Below, one piece after another: positions 1 to 8,576 of a stretch of DNA of 23,529 nt. The stretch spans positions 4,100-27,628 of the forward strand of contig JAJYUX010000009.1 in NCBI GenBank assembly GCA_021792315.1, given 5' to 3'. Made by a program: the position numbers and the translations under genes. Numbering within the stretch: the first letter of the stretch is position 1; each line of letters starts with the position of its first letter. The notes below the pieces were generated by a model. That model was not told where the DNA came from. It was given only the letters and a program-made list of their open reading frames with translations, and ran no database searches. Source of the DNA: an archaeon (GTDB lineage: Archaea > Thermoproteota > Nitrososphaeria > Nitrososphaerales > CADDZS01).

Positions 1-707
1 CTGTATTCGCCGAGATAGTCGAGCGCGAATCTAAGTGACCGCCCTGGTTCGAGAGCGATTACACGGTCGGAGAGTTCGTTCCGAGACCGGTCTTTGTTCA
101 TTGCAAGTCCCTCATATTCGTTGTTGAGATCGAACACTATCACAACTGCCCCGCTCATTGCAAGAGAGCTCACGAGTATCTTTGAAAGATGAGACTTGCC
201 AGATTCTTTTTTCCCTGTGATTATGGACAGATTCCCGTCTATAGCCTCTCCTAAGACAGTAAAATTCTCACCGTCCTTTGTGATTCCGATCTTTATTCTG
301 GCGCTCCCGGTTTGACCTGAGAGATCGAGTAGCCTTGATTGAGAAATCTTCCTGACTTTTGATTTCGACCTGGATGGTACCCAAGCAACATTAGGCACCA
401 TTAGTCCATTCTGAATGCTTCCTCTGATTTTGCACTTCAAAAGTCGCATATCCTTAATCATCTGGGACACACTAGATATTTCGAAAGGATCAACGTCGCT
501 TCCGGAGGCGCTCGCTTCAATGATCTGGTCGCGAATGATATCTTCGGTCAAAGACTGACTGGGAATATACATCTCGTCATATACTTGCACTATCACCGAG
601 CCAGATGACGTGCTATCTACAATCTCAAGATAATCTCCTTGGAAAACTGACTCGGATGGCAACGCCACAATCGAAATCTCATCTCCCTGCTTCTCCAAAA
701 CTCGCAT
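1..707 (-). CDS. herA: HerA-type DNA translocase/helicase, partial (3' end outside the window)
   Basis: This is an ATP-driven hexameric DNA pump that works with the NurA nuclease in end resection during archaeal double-strand break repair. I translated it by hand from the ATG at 705-707. An AGAGGAA ribosome-binding site lies in the 12-nt gap after the nurA stop. About 235 residues are visible: an N-terminal beta-rich HAS-barrel-like region, then the start of the RecA-like core. Walker A (GKKESGKS) is near residues 165-172. A Walker B-like FDLNNEY near 192-198 resembles the FD..GEY element of the family. The family is usually around 500-600 residues, so over half lies beyond base 1. The tight order NurA then HerA is typical of archaea and supports the call. 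The alternative is another DUF87/HerA-like ATPase, but the partner gene makes that unlikely. Confidence 0.85.
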   Translation of the reverse strand, partial: MRVLEKQGDEISIVALPSESVFQGDYLEIVDSTSSGSVIVQVYDEMYIPSQSLTEDIIRDQIIEASASGSDVDPFEISSVSQMIKDMRLLKCKIRGSIQNGLMVPNVAWVPSRSKSKVRKISQSRLLDLSGQTGSARIKIGITKDGENFTVLGEAIDGNLSIITGKKESGKSHLSKILVSSLAMSGAVVIVFDLNNEYEGLAMNKDRSRNELSDRVIALEPGRSLRFALDYLGEY

Positions 708-719
708 CTTGATTCCTCT

Positions 720-1763
720 CTAGACCAGTTTCCCAAGTATTGTTGCTCTCAGATCGTCTGAAGGTACCCTGATCAACCCGAACTTCTTAGAGATGTAACT
801 TCTTGTCGAGGAGACTGTGAATGAATCGAAAACAGATAGATGGTGGGCTAGTCTCAATGTCTCCGGATAACCCCTGAAGAATATGTCGTTTGCCTTCAAA
901 TCTGCGAGAACTTGAGGATCTTCTTCAGCATTCACTCTGGACATATCGACTCTGAAGACCCGGGAGTTCTGAGCGAATTTAGCTAAAAGCACCCTGCCAT
1001 CTAGTCTCTGCGCGAAGATCCTGAGTGGATCTGTGATGTCGCAGTAGCAGTTACACCTTCCAGTGGATTGTAGCATTCCAGCCAAATTTGCCACGAATCT
1101 TATACTCGATGTCTTGCTGAAACCCACAAGTTGATTGAAATTTTCCTCTGCTGAACGCTCAAGCTCCTTCAATGACAATGTCGGCATCTCCAAGACAGAG
1201 GATCTCAACGAACCGTCAACAAGTATGATTGCATCAGAATGTATCCTCGCGACCTGAAGCTGTGCAGATCTTTCTAACCTAATTCGTATGAATCGTTCCG
1301 CTAAACCGATGTCCGAAAGAATTGCCTTGATTACTTTTGCAGGTAGCGATCGACGTAGTTCCTCCTCCAAGGTTTCATGGCTCATGTAGAATATGAAGGG
1401 GCCGGCTCTACAGTGAGCTCTTGTGTTTGCTCTAAATGAACCGACTACCGCAACTCTGCCGGCAAAAATTGGTCCGTCCTCGGTCTCTCCTATCAGAGCG
1501 CAAGATGAGTCTATCCCAATAATTTGTCTGTCACGGGATGTTGTAGCAAATGTTCGAATCTGATATGGGATGGTCTTCTGAGATTCTTCCTTCATCTGTA
1601 AAGGAATTGATTCTCTGGAAAAATCGGATCGAAAGAATATCCTCTTTCCAAACAAGGTTGTCAGTGAATTGTCCAAGCTCTCGGTAATTGACTCGACATC
1701 CACTAGCTTCTCCAATGCGGTAGCGGTCGGGACAACATTTAATTGATTGGTCATCATGCGCAT
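720..1763 (-). CDS. nurA: NurA 5'-3' nuclease
   Basis: This is the nuclease partner of HerA, resecting DNA ends to give 3' tails. The 347-residue product matches NurA in length and in its acidic active-site strands: IIGIDSS near residue 80, IILVDGS near 178, and a late acidic region before a C-terminal IRVPSDD segment. Three in-frame ATGs lie close together at the 5' end (1763, 1757 and 1754), and the sequence does not decide between them. A TTAAAA-type element at 1785-1793 (read on the minus strand) would place transcription almost at the first ATG, suggesting a leaderless message. It runs straight into herA with a 12-nt gap, so the two are one operon. The promoter region is shared with the divergent winged-helix gene. 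No Mre11 or Rad50 gene is visible here. Confidence 0.85.
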   Translation of the reverse strand: MRMMTNQLNVVPTATALEKLVDVESITESLDNSLTTLFGKRIFFRSDFSRESIPLQMKEESQKTIPYQIRTFATTSRDRQIIGIDSSCALIGETEDGPIFAGRVAVVGSFRANTRAHCRAGPFIFYMSHETLEEELRRSLPAKVIKAILSDIGLAERFIRIRLERSAQLQVARIHSDAIILVDGSLRSSVLEMPTLSLKELERSAEENFNQLVGFSKTSSIRFVANLAGMLQSTGRCNCYCDITDPLRIFAQRLDGRVLLAKFAQNSRVFRVDMSRVNAEEDPQVLADLKANDIFFRGYPETLRLAHHLSVFDSFTVSSTRSYISKKFGLIRVPSDDLRATILGKLV

Positions 1764-1808
1764 GATGTATGCTGTGGTGCTATTGTTTTAAGTCTTGCGC
1801 AACATGCA

Positions 1809-1820
1809 CAATATATATTG
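1809..1820. promoter_or_regulatory. Palindromic TATA-like element between nurA and the divergent winged-helix gene
   Basis: CAATATATATTG is a perfect 12-nt palindrome at 1809-1820. Two copies of GCGCAA (1797-1802 and 1828-1833) sit symmetrically about its centre, 31 nt apart; the first is inside the palindrome TTGCGCAA. On the plus strand the box is only about 18 nt from the ATG at 1833, closer than usual for archaea. On the minus strand it would give nurA a leader of roughly 25 nt. Which gene it serves is therefore unclear, and it may be an operator rather than a core promoter. Confidence 0.4.
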
Positions 1821-1832
1821 AGCAATAGCGCA

Positions 1833-2288
1833 ATGTCCGAGAACAAGAACGTAAGTGTAAGGCTCAGGAAAGGTGGCTGGGAGGTCGAGATAACTTGTCC
1901 TCCCGAACAGCTTCAGAAAGCGGTTGAGAGTGTTCTATCCACGCTGACTACGGCTTCGACAATTTCAGCACCGTCCATTGCAGAAAAGGCTCAATCTACA
2001 GGAAACAGGACGTGTAGGGGACTAATCATGGAGCTTTGGGAAGAATCTTGGTTTGATCAAGCCCGGGCATTATCGGAAGTGCACGAGGAAATAGCTAGAA
2101 GAGGTTACCATTATGACAGGACTGCAGTCTCTCATTCGCTCACTGACCTCGTCAGAGAGAACATTCTGTTCCGTCAAGGCAACACACGCAATTACGCCTA
2201 CATCCAGAAACGACCCGCTGGGACCCCAAGACCGCAAGGTGAGAAGCCTGAACTTGCTGAAGGATCCACTGAACCCTCTGAAATCTAA
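1833..2288 (+). CDS. Small winged-helix protein with an N-terminal beta-hairpin domain (type A)
   Basis: Unrecognised small protein of about 151 residues, probably a DNA-binding regulator. The reading frame is open from 1743, but the upstream part overlaps the divergent nurA start, so the ATG at 1833 (MSENKN) is preferred. Residues 6-37 form an N-terminal unit with a VSVRL strand, a conserved glycine, a PPEQ turn and a helix. Residues about 65-130 look like a winged-helix domain (GLIMELW, TAVSHSLTDLVRENILF, then a wing), ending in a charged, proline-rich tail. No clear Shine-Dalgarno sequence precedes the ATG, and the TATA-like box is unusually close. Its stop overlaps by 4 nt the stop of the convergent gene, which shares the same N-terminal unit. 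It might regulate itself and nurA-herA; that is inference from position. Confidence 0.7.
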   Translation: MSENKNVSVRLRKGGWEVEITCPPEQLQKAVESVLSTLTTASTISAPSIAEKAQSTGNRTCRGLIMELWEESWFDQARALSEVHEEIARRGYHYDRTAVSHSLTDLVRENILFRQGNTRNYAYIQKRPAGTPRPQGEKPELAEGSTEPSEI

Positions 2289-2815
2289 ACTCTCTTGCTT
2301 AATAGACTAGCCAACCAGTCAATCCCAATTGTCGTAATTCTGAACAAGGCCTTCTGTTCGTTTTCTTCCCGAACAACAAAGCCGACTTTCGTCATTTCGC
2401 TTAGACGCGAGCTCAATGACTTCGGGTTCAGCGCAGTGGATTCCTGGAGAGAAGCGAGAGTTGCCGAGGATGAGACTCCCTCGCGTGTTTCGGATGCAAT
2501 TCTCTGCGCAACAAGTTGCAGTCCAACGATTTCCTTGTCGATGGTCTTGATCTCCCTGTTCCAAATTCTCGGACCTTCGGGCGTGATCTTGATGAAATCT
2601 TTGAACTTCTCGACGAGTTCCTTTGTGCTGAAATTCATAGACAGTTTTTTCGCAAGATCAATCTCAGGTACCTGTTTCGAGATGAAGGTGTTCACGGATT
2701 GGAGAACTACTTCAGGGGAACCAGAAAATACGGCATTCGCTTCTCCCATTGTTATTGTGACGCTCAATTTTCCAGATTTTGCTGGGTCATTTGCAGAGTT
2801 CGTTTCGTTTGACAT
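2285..2815 (-). CDS. Small winged-helix protein with an N-terminal beta-hairpin domain (type B)
   Basis: Unrecognised protein of about 176 residues. The frame is open up to 2896, but that overlaps the end of gatE. The ATG at 2813-2815 (MSNETN) has a good ribosome-binding site (AAAGGAA at 2822-2828, 6-nt spacing), so it is preferred. After a polar leader comes a unit LSVTI-G-SPE-VLQSV that lines up without gaps with the N-terminus of the convergent neighbour. A middle helical region follows, then a winged-helix-like C-terminus (SSSATLASLQ, LNPKSLSSRLSEMTKVGFVV, and a wing near LFRITTIG). It follows gatE after about 31 nt and may be its last co-transcribed gene. The winged helix suggests transcriptional control, but the target is unknown. 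Confidence 0.72.
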   Translation of the reverse strand: MSNETNSANDPAKSGKLSVTITMGEANAVFSGSPEVVLQSVNTFISKQVPEIDLAKKLSMNFSTKELVEKFKDFIKITPEGPRIWNREIKTIDKEIVGLQLVAQRIASETREGVSSSATLASLQESTALNPKSLSSRLSEMTKVGFVVREENEQKALFRITTIGIDWLASLLSKRV

Positions 2816-2846
2816 TATTGATTCCTTTCGTCCTTGAGATTGTTCA

Positions 2847-4772
2847 TTAACTTTTTCCTTTGCTCGCAAGGCGTTTCGCGAGAGTATCGTTGACAATCTT
2901 TCCTTCTGCCTTCCCCCTAACCTTTTGCATAACCTTACCCATCAAGATACTGTGAGCTCCAGTCCCTTTCGCTTGCACCAGTTCCGTATTTTCCTCTATC
3001 ACTGCGTCGATTATCCGCTCGAGTTCGGACGCTTTCATCATATCTAGCCCCGTCCTACTCAACGCACTCTCGAACGAAAGAGTTTGATCTGTCGAAATCT
3101 GTCTCAATATTTCAGGAAGAGCCTCTTTGGCAAATCTGCCCACGTCAAGTGCTTCGAAAGCCGTCAGAAGGGTTCGGTCATTGAGGGAACTAGTGTCAAC
3201 TCCACTCCGCGAGAGTGCCAAGAGCGAATCTATGAGAAATGACGCCACGAATCGAGCAGATAGTTTGGTCCTTCCGACTATTTGTTCAAACAACTCTCTC
3301 CTTTCAGAATCAAACATCGGTTCACCCAGCTGGAGTGGCAAATCGTATTTCTTGGAGAAGGAATTCACCTGTTTTTCCCACGGCTCTGGTATCTTTTCTC
3401 GCAGTTTCACAAGGACACCTGGTGAAACAGGTATCAGTGGGATATCTGTTTCAGGATACATTCTTGCAGCACCAGAGCGCGGGCGTAGGAACGAGGTTTC
3501 ACCTTCGAGGTCTGCCGCGCGTGTTTCAGCAGGAACTCCAATTGTGGAATGTTGCAGTCTCCTAGTGAGAGCATCTGCAGCCTTCGTTGTATTTTGTCTA
3601 GACCCAGCCACAAGTATGAATGCATCATTGCCGTCGACGCCACACTTATTCATGAGCTTGGCGACATCATCCTGCGTTATTCCATAGTTTGGCAGTTCAT
3701 CTGAATGAAATACACCACCTAGACCATAGGTCTTTGCGATCGCCCCAAGTTCTTTTCCCAATCTTGAATGGAAAGGGTTCTCTCTTCCGACAAAACCGAC
3801 AAATTTTCCTATGGAGAGACAGATCACAATCGAGTCGTTTGATGCAAGTGCCTTCTTGATTACGTTCGACTTTGAATCGGAAAAGAGTGATGTTACGTCT
3901 TGAGTCCTGATATCTAATGTAGTTCCAATCTTTTCCCTGATTTCGGCTGCAAGGTCGTGGAAGAACTTCTGTCTCGATCCTTCAAAGAGCACGACTTTTC
4001 TGATTTGATCTAACCTCTGAACCCCTTTTACTTCGATGACTTTGCCGTTCATGACAGAAATATTTAGATCCTGTCTGATCGTTCCAAGCCCTCTTGCTAC
4101 TCTTCCTGTTGCTCGCATCATTCTTCCGAGCGTCTTTGCAGCGCTTTCAACATCCTCAGGCGAACCTTCAATCGGCGCAAGTGCAACTTCAACGAGCGGA
4201 GTTCCCAATCGATCTAGAGCATAGGTTCTTTCAGCAGTGTCATCCCTCACAGCTCTTCCGGCATCTTCCTCTAAGCCAATCGTCTGAACTGCGACCTTCT
4301 TGTCTTCATAGATTAGCTCCCCTCCGAGAGAGACAATTGCTGTTCGTTGAAATCCAGAAGTGTTAGAACCATCGACAACTATCTTCCGCATTACGTGGAT
4401 TTCGTCTGCGATTCTCGATTTCAACGAAAGAGCAAAAAGAAGTGCTGTTTCGAGTGCTTCCTCGCTGATTGGATGAGGAGGTTCTTCATCGGCCTCAACC
4501 AGACAGCTAGCAGTTTTAGTTGCCAAATACTTCACACTGATCAAATGTCTGGATTCAAACTCGGCTGCCTCATCAATCTCTCCTAGCTCAGAAGATGCCG
4601 GTCTGAGGACTCTCCTGAACTCGTGAATCTTCTCAGAAACATCAGTGCCCTCTCCAATAAATGGAGGGCAGGCGCAGAAGAGTTTGGTGCTTGTCGCTAG
4701 TTGTTGATGAACTTCCAATCCAACTCTAAGCTGTATTGCTGCGTAATCAAACGCAATCTTCTGCTCAGGCAA
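2847..4772 (-). CDS. gatE: Glu-tRNA(Gln) amidotransferase subunit E
   Basis: GatE activates the glutamate on misacylated Glu-tRNA(Gln) with ATP and receives ammonia from GatD, making Gln-tRNA(Gln). The opening LRVGLEVHQQL and LFCACPP are GatB/GatE hallmarks. An AspRS-like (GAD) insertion, diagnostic of GatE rather than GatB, lies around the segment KFVGFVG to SGAARMYPETDIP. A YqeY-like tRNA-binding tail (ILMGKVMQKVRGKAEGKIV) closes the protein. The frame runs up to an ATG-like start at 4871, but that overlaps gatD by about 94 nt. The TTG at 4772, 5 nt after the gatD stop, gives 641 residues and leaves the usual short N-terminus, so I chose it. There is no strong ribosome-binding site (a weak AGGTAGG lies upstream). 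Confidence 0.93.
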   Translation of the reverse strand: MPEQKIAFDYAAIQLRVGLEVHQQLATSTKLFCACPPFIGEGTDVSEKIHEFRRVLRPASSELGEIDEAAEFESRHLISVKYLATKTASCLVEADEEPPHPISEEALETALLFALSLKSRIADEIHVMRKIVVDGSNTSGFQRTAIVSLGGELIYEDKKVAVQTIGLEEDAGRAVRDDTAERTYALDRLGTPLVEVALAPIEGSPEDVESAAKTLGRMMRATGRVARGLGTIRQDLNISVMNGKVIEVKGVQRLDQIRKVVLFEGSRQKFFHDLAAEIREKIGTTLDIRTQDVTSLFSDSKSNVIKKALASNDSIVICLSIGKFVGFVGRENPFHSRLGKELGAIAKTYGLGGVFHSDELPNYGITQDDVAKLMNKCGVDGNDAFILVAGSRQNTTKAADALTRRLQHSTIGVPAETRAADLEGETSFLRPRSGAARMYPETDIPLIPVSPGVLVKLREKIPEPWEKQVNSFSKKYDLPLQLGEPMFDSERRELFEQIVGRTKLSARFVASFLIDSLLALSRSGVDTSSLNDRTLLTAFEALDVGRFAKEALPEILRQISTDQTLSFESALSRTGLDMMKASELERIIDAVIEENTELVQAKGTGAHSILMGKVMQKVRGKAEGKIVNDTLAKRLASKGKS

Positions 4773-4777
4773 GTGCT

Positions 4778-6118
4778 CTATCCTACCTTTAGAGGTATTC
4801 TGGGAGTGAATTCGCCGACCAAATTGGTCAGCATGACTTCGCTCACATTCTTGAAGTTCGCGATTGCCCAAGAAAGCTTTGCGAGAGCTGTTTCCGCGAT
4901 CATGTTTTCCAATGGAATCGCTCCCGCATTAATCATGTCTCTTCCAGTTTCATAGACATTAAGATCCACACGACCCCAAATACACTGAGATGTAATTCCC
5001 ACGAATACCCCACTCTTGGTCAGCTTTTCTATCTCGTCAACTGTTTTTGAGGAAACGTGTCCTAGACCTGTCCCTTCAATAATCAATCCTTTCAACTTCC
5101 TCTCCCTATGGAGATAAGGTAACAGAGTCTGATCGAATCCAGGGTATGACTTTAGCAGAGCGACGTTCTCTTCAAATCTAGTTTTCAACTCGAATTCGTT
5201 TGACCTTTGCTGCTTTTGCTGATTTCCAGGTGTCTTAACAATTTGATTTCCTCGCACGCGTCCAAACAAGGGGACGTCTATCGATTCGAAGGCATCCCTT
5301 CTGCTGGTGTGGTTCTTCCTGACGCGAGATCCGGTATGAATGGCGATGGAATCATCATTCTCGTTTTCATGCATTGCGACAAATACTCCAGATATTTCTG
5401 AATCGACGGCGAAAGTTGCAGCCGCTTTCAGATTTAGAGCGCCGTCGGAAGATGGTCGGTCAGTTGACCGTTGTGCTCCTACAAGGACGACTGGAGGCTT
5501 CAATCCTATCGTTGAGAAGCTCAGGGCGGCTGCCACGTAGGCCAGTGTGTCAGTGCCAATCATAACCACAATTCCATCTGGAGACTCCTCCTTCGAATAC
5601 GCAACGATCTTTTCCGAGAGCGTCTGCCACTCCTTTGGTCCGATGTTTTCACTGTAGATTGAAAAGACGACATGGGGCTTGATTTTCGCAATCTCGTCCA
5701 GTTCAGGAATAGTCAGATACAGATCTTGAGCCGACAATGCCGGGTAGACAGCACCTGTTCGATAATCCACACGACTAGCAATGGTTCCTCCAGTGCTGAG
5801 AAGCAGTAGATTCTTCCCACCATCATTTGGGACAGTCGAAGAGGTGTTCTGAACCCTCGGAGCCGGAAGCTGAGACTCGACGATCTTGATTCTCTTGACA
5901 TGTTCTGCCTTCAATCCCGTGTTGTATCCGGACTTTAGTTTGATCACAATGTAGTCCGAATCCGCATGCTCGTACCTAGGTATTAAGAGACCGGTCACGA
6001 TTAGACCATCCGTGGTCTCCACCTCAATTCTCTGACCCACTTTCACATTGAATTTCTCAAGCAACTCTTTTCCAGCACCACCTTCGGTCGTCGGTGAAGA
6101 CTGGTCAGGAGAAGGCAA
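4778..6118 (-). CDS. gatD: Glu-tRNA(Gln) amidotransferase subunit D
   Basis: GatD is the L-asparaginase-like glutaminase subunit that releases ammonia and channels it to GatE. The 446-residue product has an N-terminal beta-barrel region (residues about 25-80, VGQRIEVETTDG). The asparaginase domain follows, with both catalytic threonine signatures: STGGTIAS (108-115) and GTDTLAY (188-194), plus the VLVGAQRSTDRPSSDG stretch. The start is TTG. No ATG occurs before the catalytic domain, and the TATA box 25-40 nt upstream would give a leader of only a few nucleotides. It lies directly upstream of gatE with a 5-nt gap, as expected for a stoichiometric heterotetramer. Presence of GatDE implies the organism makes Gln-tRNA(Gln) by the indirect route. 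Confidence 0.95.
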   Translation of the reverse strand: MPSPDQSSPTTEGGAGKELLEKFNVKVGQRIEVETTDGLIVTGLLIPRYEHADSDYIVIKLKSGYNTGLKAEHVKRIKIVESQLPAPRVQNTSSTVPNDGGKNLLLLSTGGTIASRVDYRTGAVYPALSAQDLYLTIPELDEIAKIKPHVVFSIYSENIGPKEWQTLSEKIVAYSKEESPDGIVVMIGTDTLAYVAAALSFSTIGLKPPVVLVGAQRSTDRPSSDGALNLKAAATFAVDSEISGVFVAMHENENDDSIAIHTGSRVRKNHTSRRDAFESIDVPLFGRVRGNQIVKTPGNQQKQQRSNEFELKTRFEENVALLKSYPGFDQTLLPYLHRERKLKGLIIEGTGLGHVSSKTVDEIEKLTKSGVFVGITSQCIWGRVDLNVYETGRDMINAGAIPLENMIAETALAKLSWAIANFKNVSEVMLTNLVGEFTPRIPLKVG

Positions 6119-6142
6119 GTGCTAACGCTCTAGCAACTTTCG

Positions 6143-6158
6143 AAAATATATATTAAAG
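6143..6158 (-). promoter_or_regulatory. gatDE promoter TATA box
   Basis: Read on the minus strand this is CTTTAATATATATTTT, a strong archaeal TATA box centred near 6150. Transcription would be expected to begin about 25 nt downstream, near 6124, some 5 nt before the TTG start at 6118. That predicts an almost leaderless gatD message, which fits the absence of a ribosome-binding site. Confidence 0.7.
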
Positions 6159-6175
6159 CTTGCATACTTTGCAAG
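6159..6175. repeat. Short inverted repeat between cdc48 and gatD
   Basis: CTTGC (6159-6163) and GCAAG (6171-6175) are perfect inverted copies separated by 7 nt. The pair abuts the gatD TATA box on its upstream side and follows the cdc48 stop by 12 nt. It could be an operator or BRE-adjacent regulatory site for gatDE, or part of the cdc48 3' end. A stem of five pairs is too short to call a terminator with confidence. Confidence 0.3.
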
Positions 6176-6187
6176 CCAGTTTCGTGA

Positions 6188-8356
6188 TTACCTGTAGTAA
6201 GGCACTGCCACTTTCTCGACAGGTTTTCCTTCTCTCGAAGTCTTGACCTTTCGAATTGCATCTTCAAAATGCTTCATTGTGACAACAGCTTCAATGGCGT
6301 TCTTCTTGGCATCTTCGGGCTTGGGGAATTTTGCAACGTATTCCTGCAAAACCAACGAGACTGACGTGTTTACCACTGAAGTGATATCAGCACCTGTAAA
6401 GCCGTCCATCATTTCCGACACACGCTCTAGATCGAGATCTTTGGATATTGGTTTTCCTTTGGTTTGTATATCCAAAATGGATCTTCGCGCAGCTTTGTCT
6501 GGTGGAGGAATGAATAGCAGCTTGTCAAATCGACCAGCCCTAAGCAGAGCTGGATCTACCATATCCATCCTGTTTGTTGCCGCGAGAACCACAACACCAT
6601 TCAGAGCTTGGATTCCGTCTAGTTCAGTCAGAAGCTGGCTGACCACTCTCTCAGTCACCATGCTGTCACCACCGAGACCTCGCACGGGAGCAAGGGCATC
6701 AATTTCGTCGAAGAAAATCACACACGGCGAAGCTTGTCTAGCTCTTCTGAATACTTCCCTTACTCCTCTCTCGGACTCGCCGACCCACTTTGACAGTAAC
6801 TCAGGTCCTCTTACGCTGATGAAGTTCGCCTCACTTTCTGTGGCGACAGATTTCGCAAGTAGAGTCTTGCCCGTCCCTGACGGCCCGTAAAGAAGGATGC
6901 CCTTGGGCATGTTGTATCCGATTGCGGTGTACAGATCTGGATATTTCAGCGGCCACTCGACTGCTTCTTGGAGTTCCTTCTTCACATTCTCCAGACCTCC
7001 AATGTCTTTCCAGTGAATATCTGGAGTTTCCAAATAGACTTCGCGCATAGCTGAGGGCATCACGTCTTTCAATGCGTTTTCGAAGTCTTCCATTGTGACC
7101 TGAAGTCTATTGAGGAATTCTGGTTGCAACTTTTCTTCCTCCAGTTTGAGCTCTGGCAGCATTCGTCTCAACGTTTTCATGGCGCCTTCCTTACACAAGT
7201 ACTCAAGATCAGCGCCAACGAATCCGTGCGATACCGCGGAGAGCTTTTCCAAATCAACATCCTGCGTCAGCGGCATATGCCTTGTGTGAATCTGTAGGAT
7301 CTCGAAACGTCCGCGTTTATCTGGGACCTTGATCTCGATTTCTCTGTCAAACCTTCCAGGTCTTCTTAATGCAGGATCTATGGCATTGGGGCGATTGGTA
7401 GCAGCAATGACTATGACTTTGCCTCTTGCTTCCAGACCGTCCATCAGTGAAAGTAATTGAGAGACTACGCGTCTTTCGACTTCACCCGTTACTTCTTCTC
7501 TCTTCGGGGCAATGCTATCGATTTCGTCTATGAATACAATCGTGGGAGCTTTTTCTCTGGCTTCCTTGAAGATTTCGCGTAGACGAGCTTCGCTTTCGCC
7601 GTAGAATTTGCTCATGATCTCGGGACCAGAGATACTGATGAAGTGAGCGTTGCTTTCGTTTGCGACGGCTTTTGCGAGTAGGGTCTTACCTGTTCCAGGC
7701 GGACCATAAAGCAAGACTCCCTTCGGAGCCTCAACGCCTAGTTTCTCAAAAATCTCAGGGTGACGCAGTGGGAGCTCGATCATTTCTCGGACTTTTTGGA
7801 TTTCATCTTTTAGCCCACCAATGTCTTCGTACGTAACCTGTGGAACCCCTCTTAGTGTCTCCCCCTTTTCGGAGATCGCGAATATTGTCCTCTGAGTAAT
7901 CAGGACAGCATCCGCCATAGGGCTAACTCCTAGAACTTGGAATGTCAAACGACCACCAAAATATGGAATCATGATATTGTCGCCCTTAGTTACGGGCACA
8001 CTCTCCAAAGCATCTGCAAGGTACCTCTCATCTATTGGAGGGATTGCTTCAAGCGGAGCAACGACCACTTTCTCTGCCGGAGGTGCTTTGATCTTCTTTA
8101 TTGTTACTGTGTCACCGATTGCGACTCCTGAGTTGTTTCTGATTAGACCGTCAATCCTAATGACTCCTCTTCCTTCGTCGGAAGGATAAAGTGGAAGGCA
8201 TTTTGCGACGGTCCTTCTCTTTCCTTTAATCTCAATAATATCGCCAGTTGATGCGTCTAGAGCGTCCATTGCGTCATAATCTATTCTTGCAACTCCTCTT
8301 CCGACATCTCGAGTATATGCTTCCAGTACCTTCAGTGTGACGCCCTGCTGACTCAA
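6188..8356 (-). CDS. cdc48: Cdc48/p97/VAT AAA+ unfoldase
   Basis: This hexameric double-ring ATPase unfolds proteins and can feed them to the archaeal 20S proteasome. Order of domains in 722 residues: a double-psi beta-barrel N domain ([19 protein letters not shown] near the start) and second N subdomain to about 170; D1 with Walker A GPPGTGKT (218-225), Walker B IVFIDEID (273-280) and the arginine-finger region RRPGRFD; then D2 with Walker A GPSGTGKT (491-498) and Walker B VIFFDEID. The C-terminus PYYR fits the HbYX motif used by proteasomal activators to open the 20S gate. The TTG start matches the MSQQ beginning I recall for thaumarchaeal Cdc48. An AGGAG lies upstream at somewhat long spacing (8368-8374). 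It diverges from the ABCE1 gene across 220 nt. Confidence 0.97.
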   Translation of the reverse strand: MSQQGVTLKVLEAYTRDVGRGVARIDYDAMDALDASTGDIIEIKGKRRTVAKCLPLYPSDEGRGVIRIDGLIRNNSGVAIGDTVTIKKIKAPPAEKVVVAPLEAIPPIDERYLADALESVPVTKGDNIMIPYFGGRLTFQVLGVSPMADAVLITQRTIFAISEKGETLRGVPQVTYEDIGGLKDEIQKVREMIELPLRHPEIFEKLGVEAPKGVLLYGPPGTGKTLLAKAVANESNAHFISISGPEIMSKFYGESEARLREIFKEAREKAPTIVFIDEIDSIAPKREEVTGEVERRVVSQLLSLMDGLEARGKVIVIAATNRPNAIDPALRRPGRFDREIEIKVPDKRGRFEILQIHTRHMPLTQDVDLEKLSAVSHGFVGADLEYLCKEGAMKTLRRMLPELKLEEEKLQPEFLNRLQVTMEDFENALKDVMPSAMREVYLETPDIHWKDIGGLENVKKELQEAVEWPLKYPDLYTAIGYNMPKGILLYGPSGTGKTLLAKSVATESEANFISVRGPELLSKWVGESERGVREVFRRARQASPCVIFFDEIDALAPVRGLGGDSMVTERVVSQLLTELDGIQALNGVVVLAATNRMDMVDPALLRAGRFDKLLFIPPPDKAARRSILDIQTKGKPISKDLDLERVSEMMDGFTGADITSVVNTSVSLVLQEYVAKFPKPEDAKKNAIEAVVTMKHFEDAIRKVKTSREGKPVEKVAVPYYR

Positions 8357-8396
8357 TTTGAGCCCAAATCTCCTAAATGGTCAACAATTGGTCGAG

Positions 8397-8407
8397 CCTA
8401 TTATTTC
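8397..8407 (-). promoter_or_regulatory. Probable cdc48 promoter
   Basis: On the minus strand GAAATAATAGG lies about 47 nt before the TTG start. A start site roughly 25 nt downstream would give a leader of about 20 nt containing the AGGAG at 8368-8374. The match to a TATA consensus is moderate only. Confidence 0.4.
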
Positions 8408-8513
8408 TGTCTTTCACATAACTGCAATTTAGCAAAAGTGATATGGAGTCCAAATCCTGTTTCGTGGATTAATTGTGATACTTGAGAGATTTTAACTTGA
8501 GTAGACCTAGAAA

Positions 8514-8569
8514 ATTAATATACTTTGATCGCATGGATCTTCGGTTCTAACGAATAATTCTTACGAGGT
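8514..8569 (+). promoter_or_regulatory. Promoter and ribosome-binding site of the ABCE1-trm5 operon
   Basis: ATTAATATAC at 8514-8523 is a good TATA box; the predicted start site is near 8545. A GAGGT ribosome-binding site at 8565-8569 stands 7 nt before the TTG at 8577 and is the main reason for choosing that start. This is one of the few leadered genes here with a clear Shine-Dalgarno sequence. Confidence 0.65.
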
Positions 8570-8576
8570 AGTTTCG

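Noticed and set aside
2295..2837. A 180-codon open frame on the plus strand opposite the type B winged-helix gene
   Set aside because: It mirrors the minus-strand gene, which has a good ribosome-binding site and a folded-protein pattern. The plus frame shows no motif and no start signal.
3127..3687. Long plus-strand frames opposite gatE
   Set aside because: gatE is unmistakable on the other strand; these are shadow frames rich in Ser and Arg.
8533..8550. A five-codon upstream frame (ATG to TAA) before ABCE1
   Set aside because: The predicted transcription start is near 8545, downstream of this ATG, so it would not be in the message.
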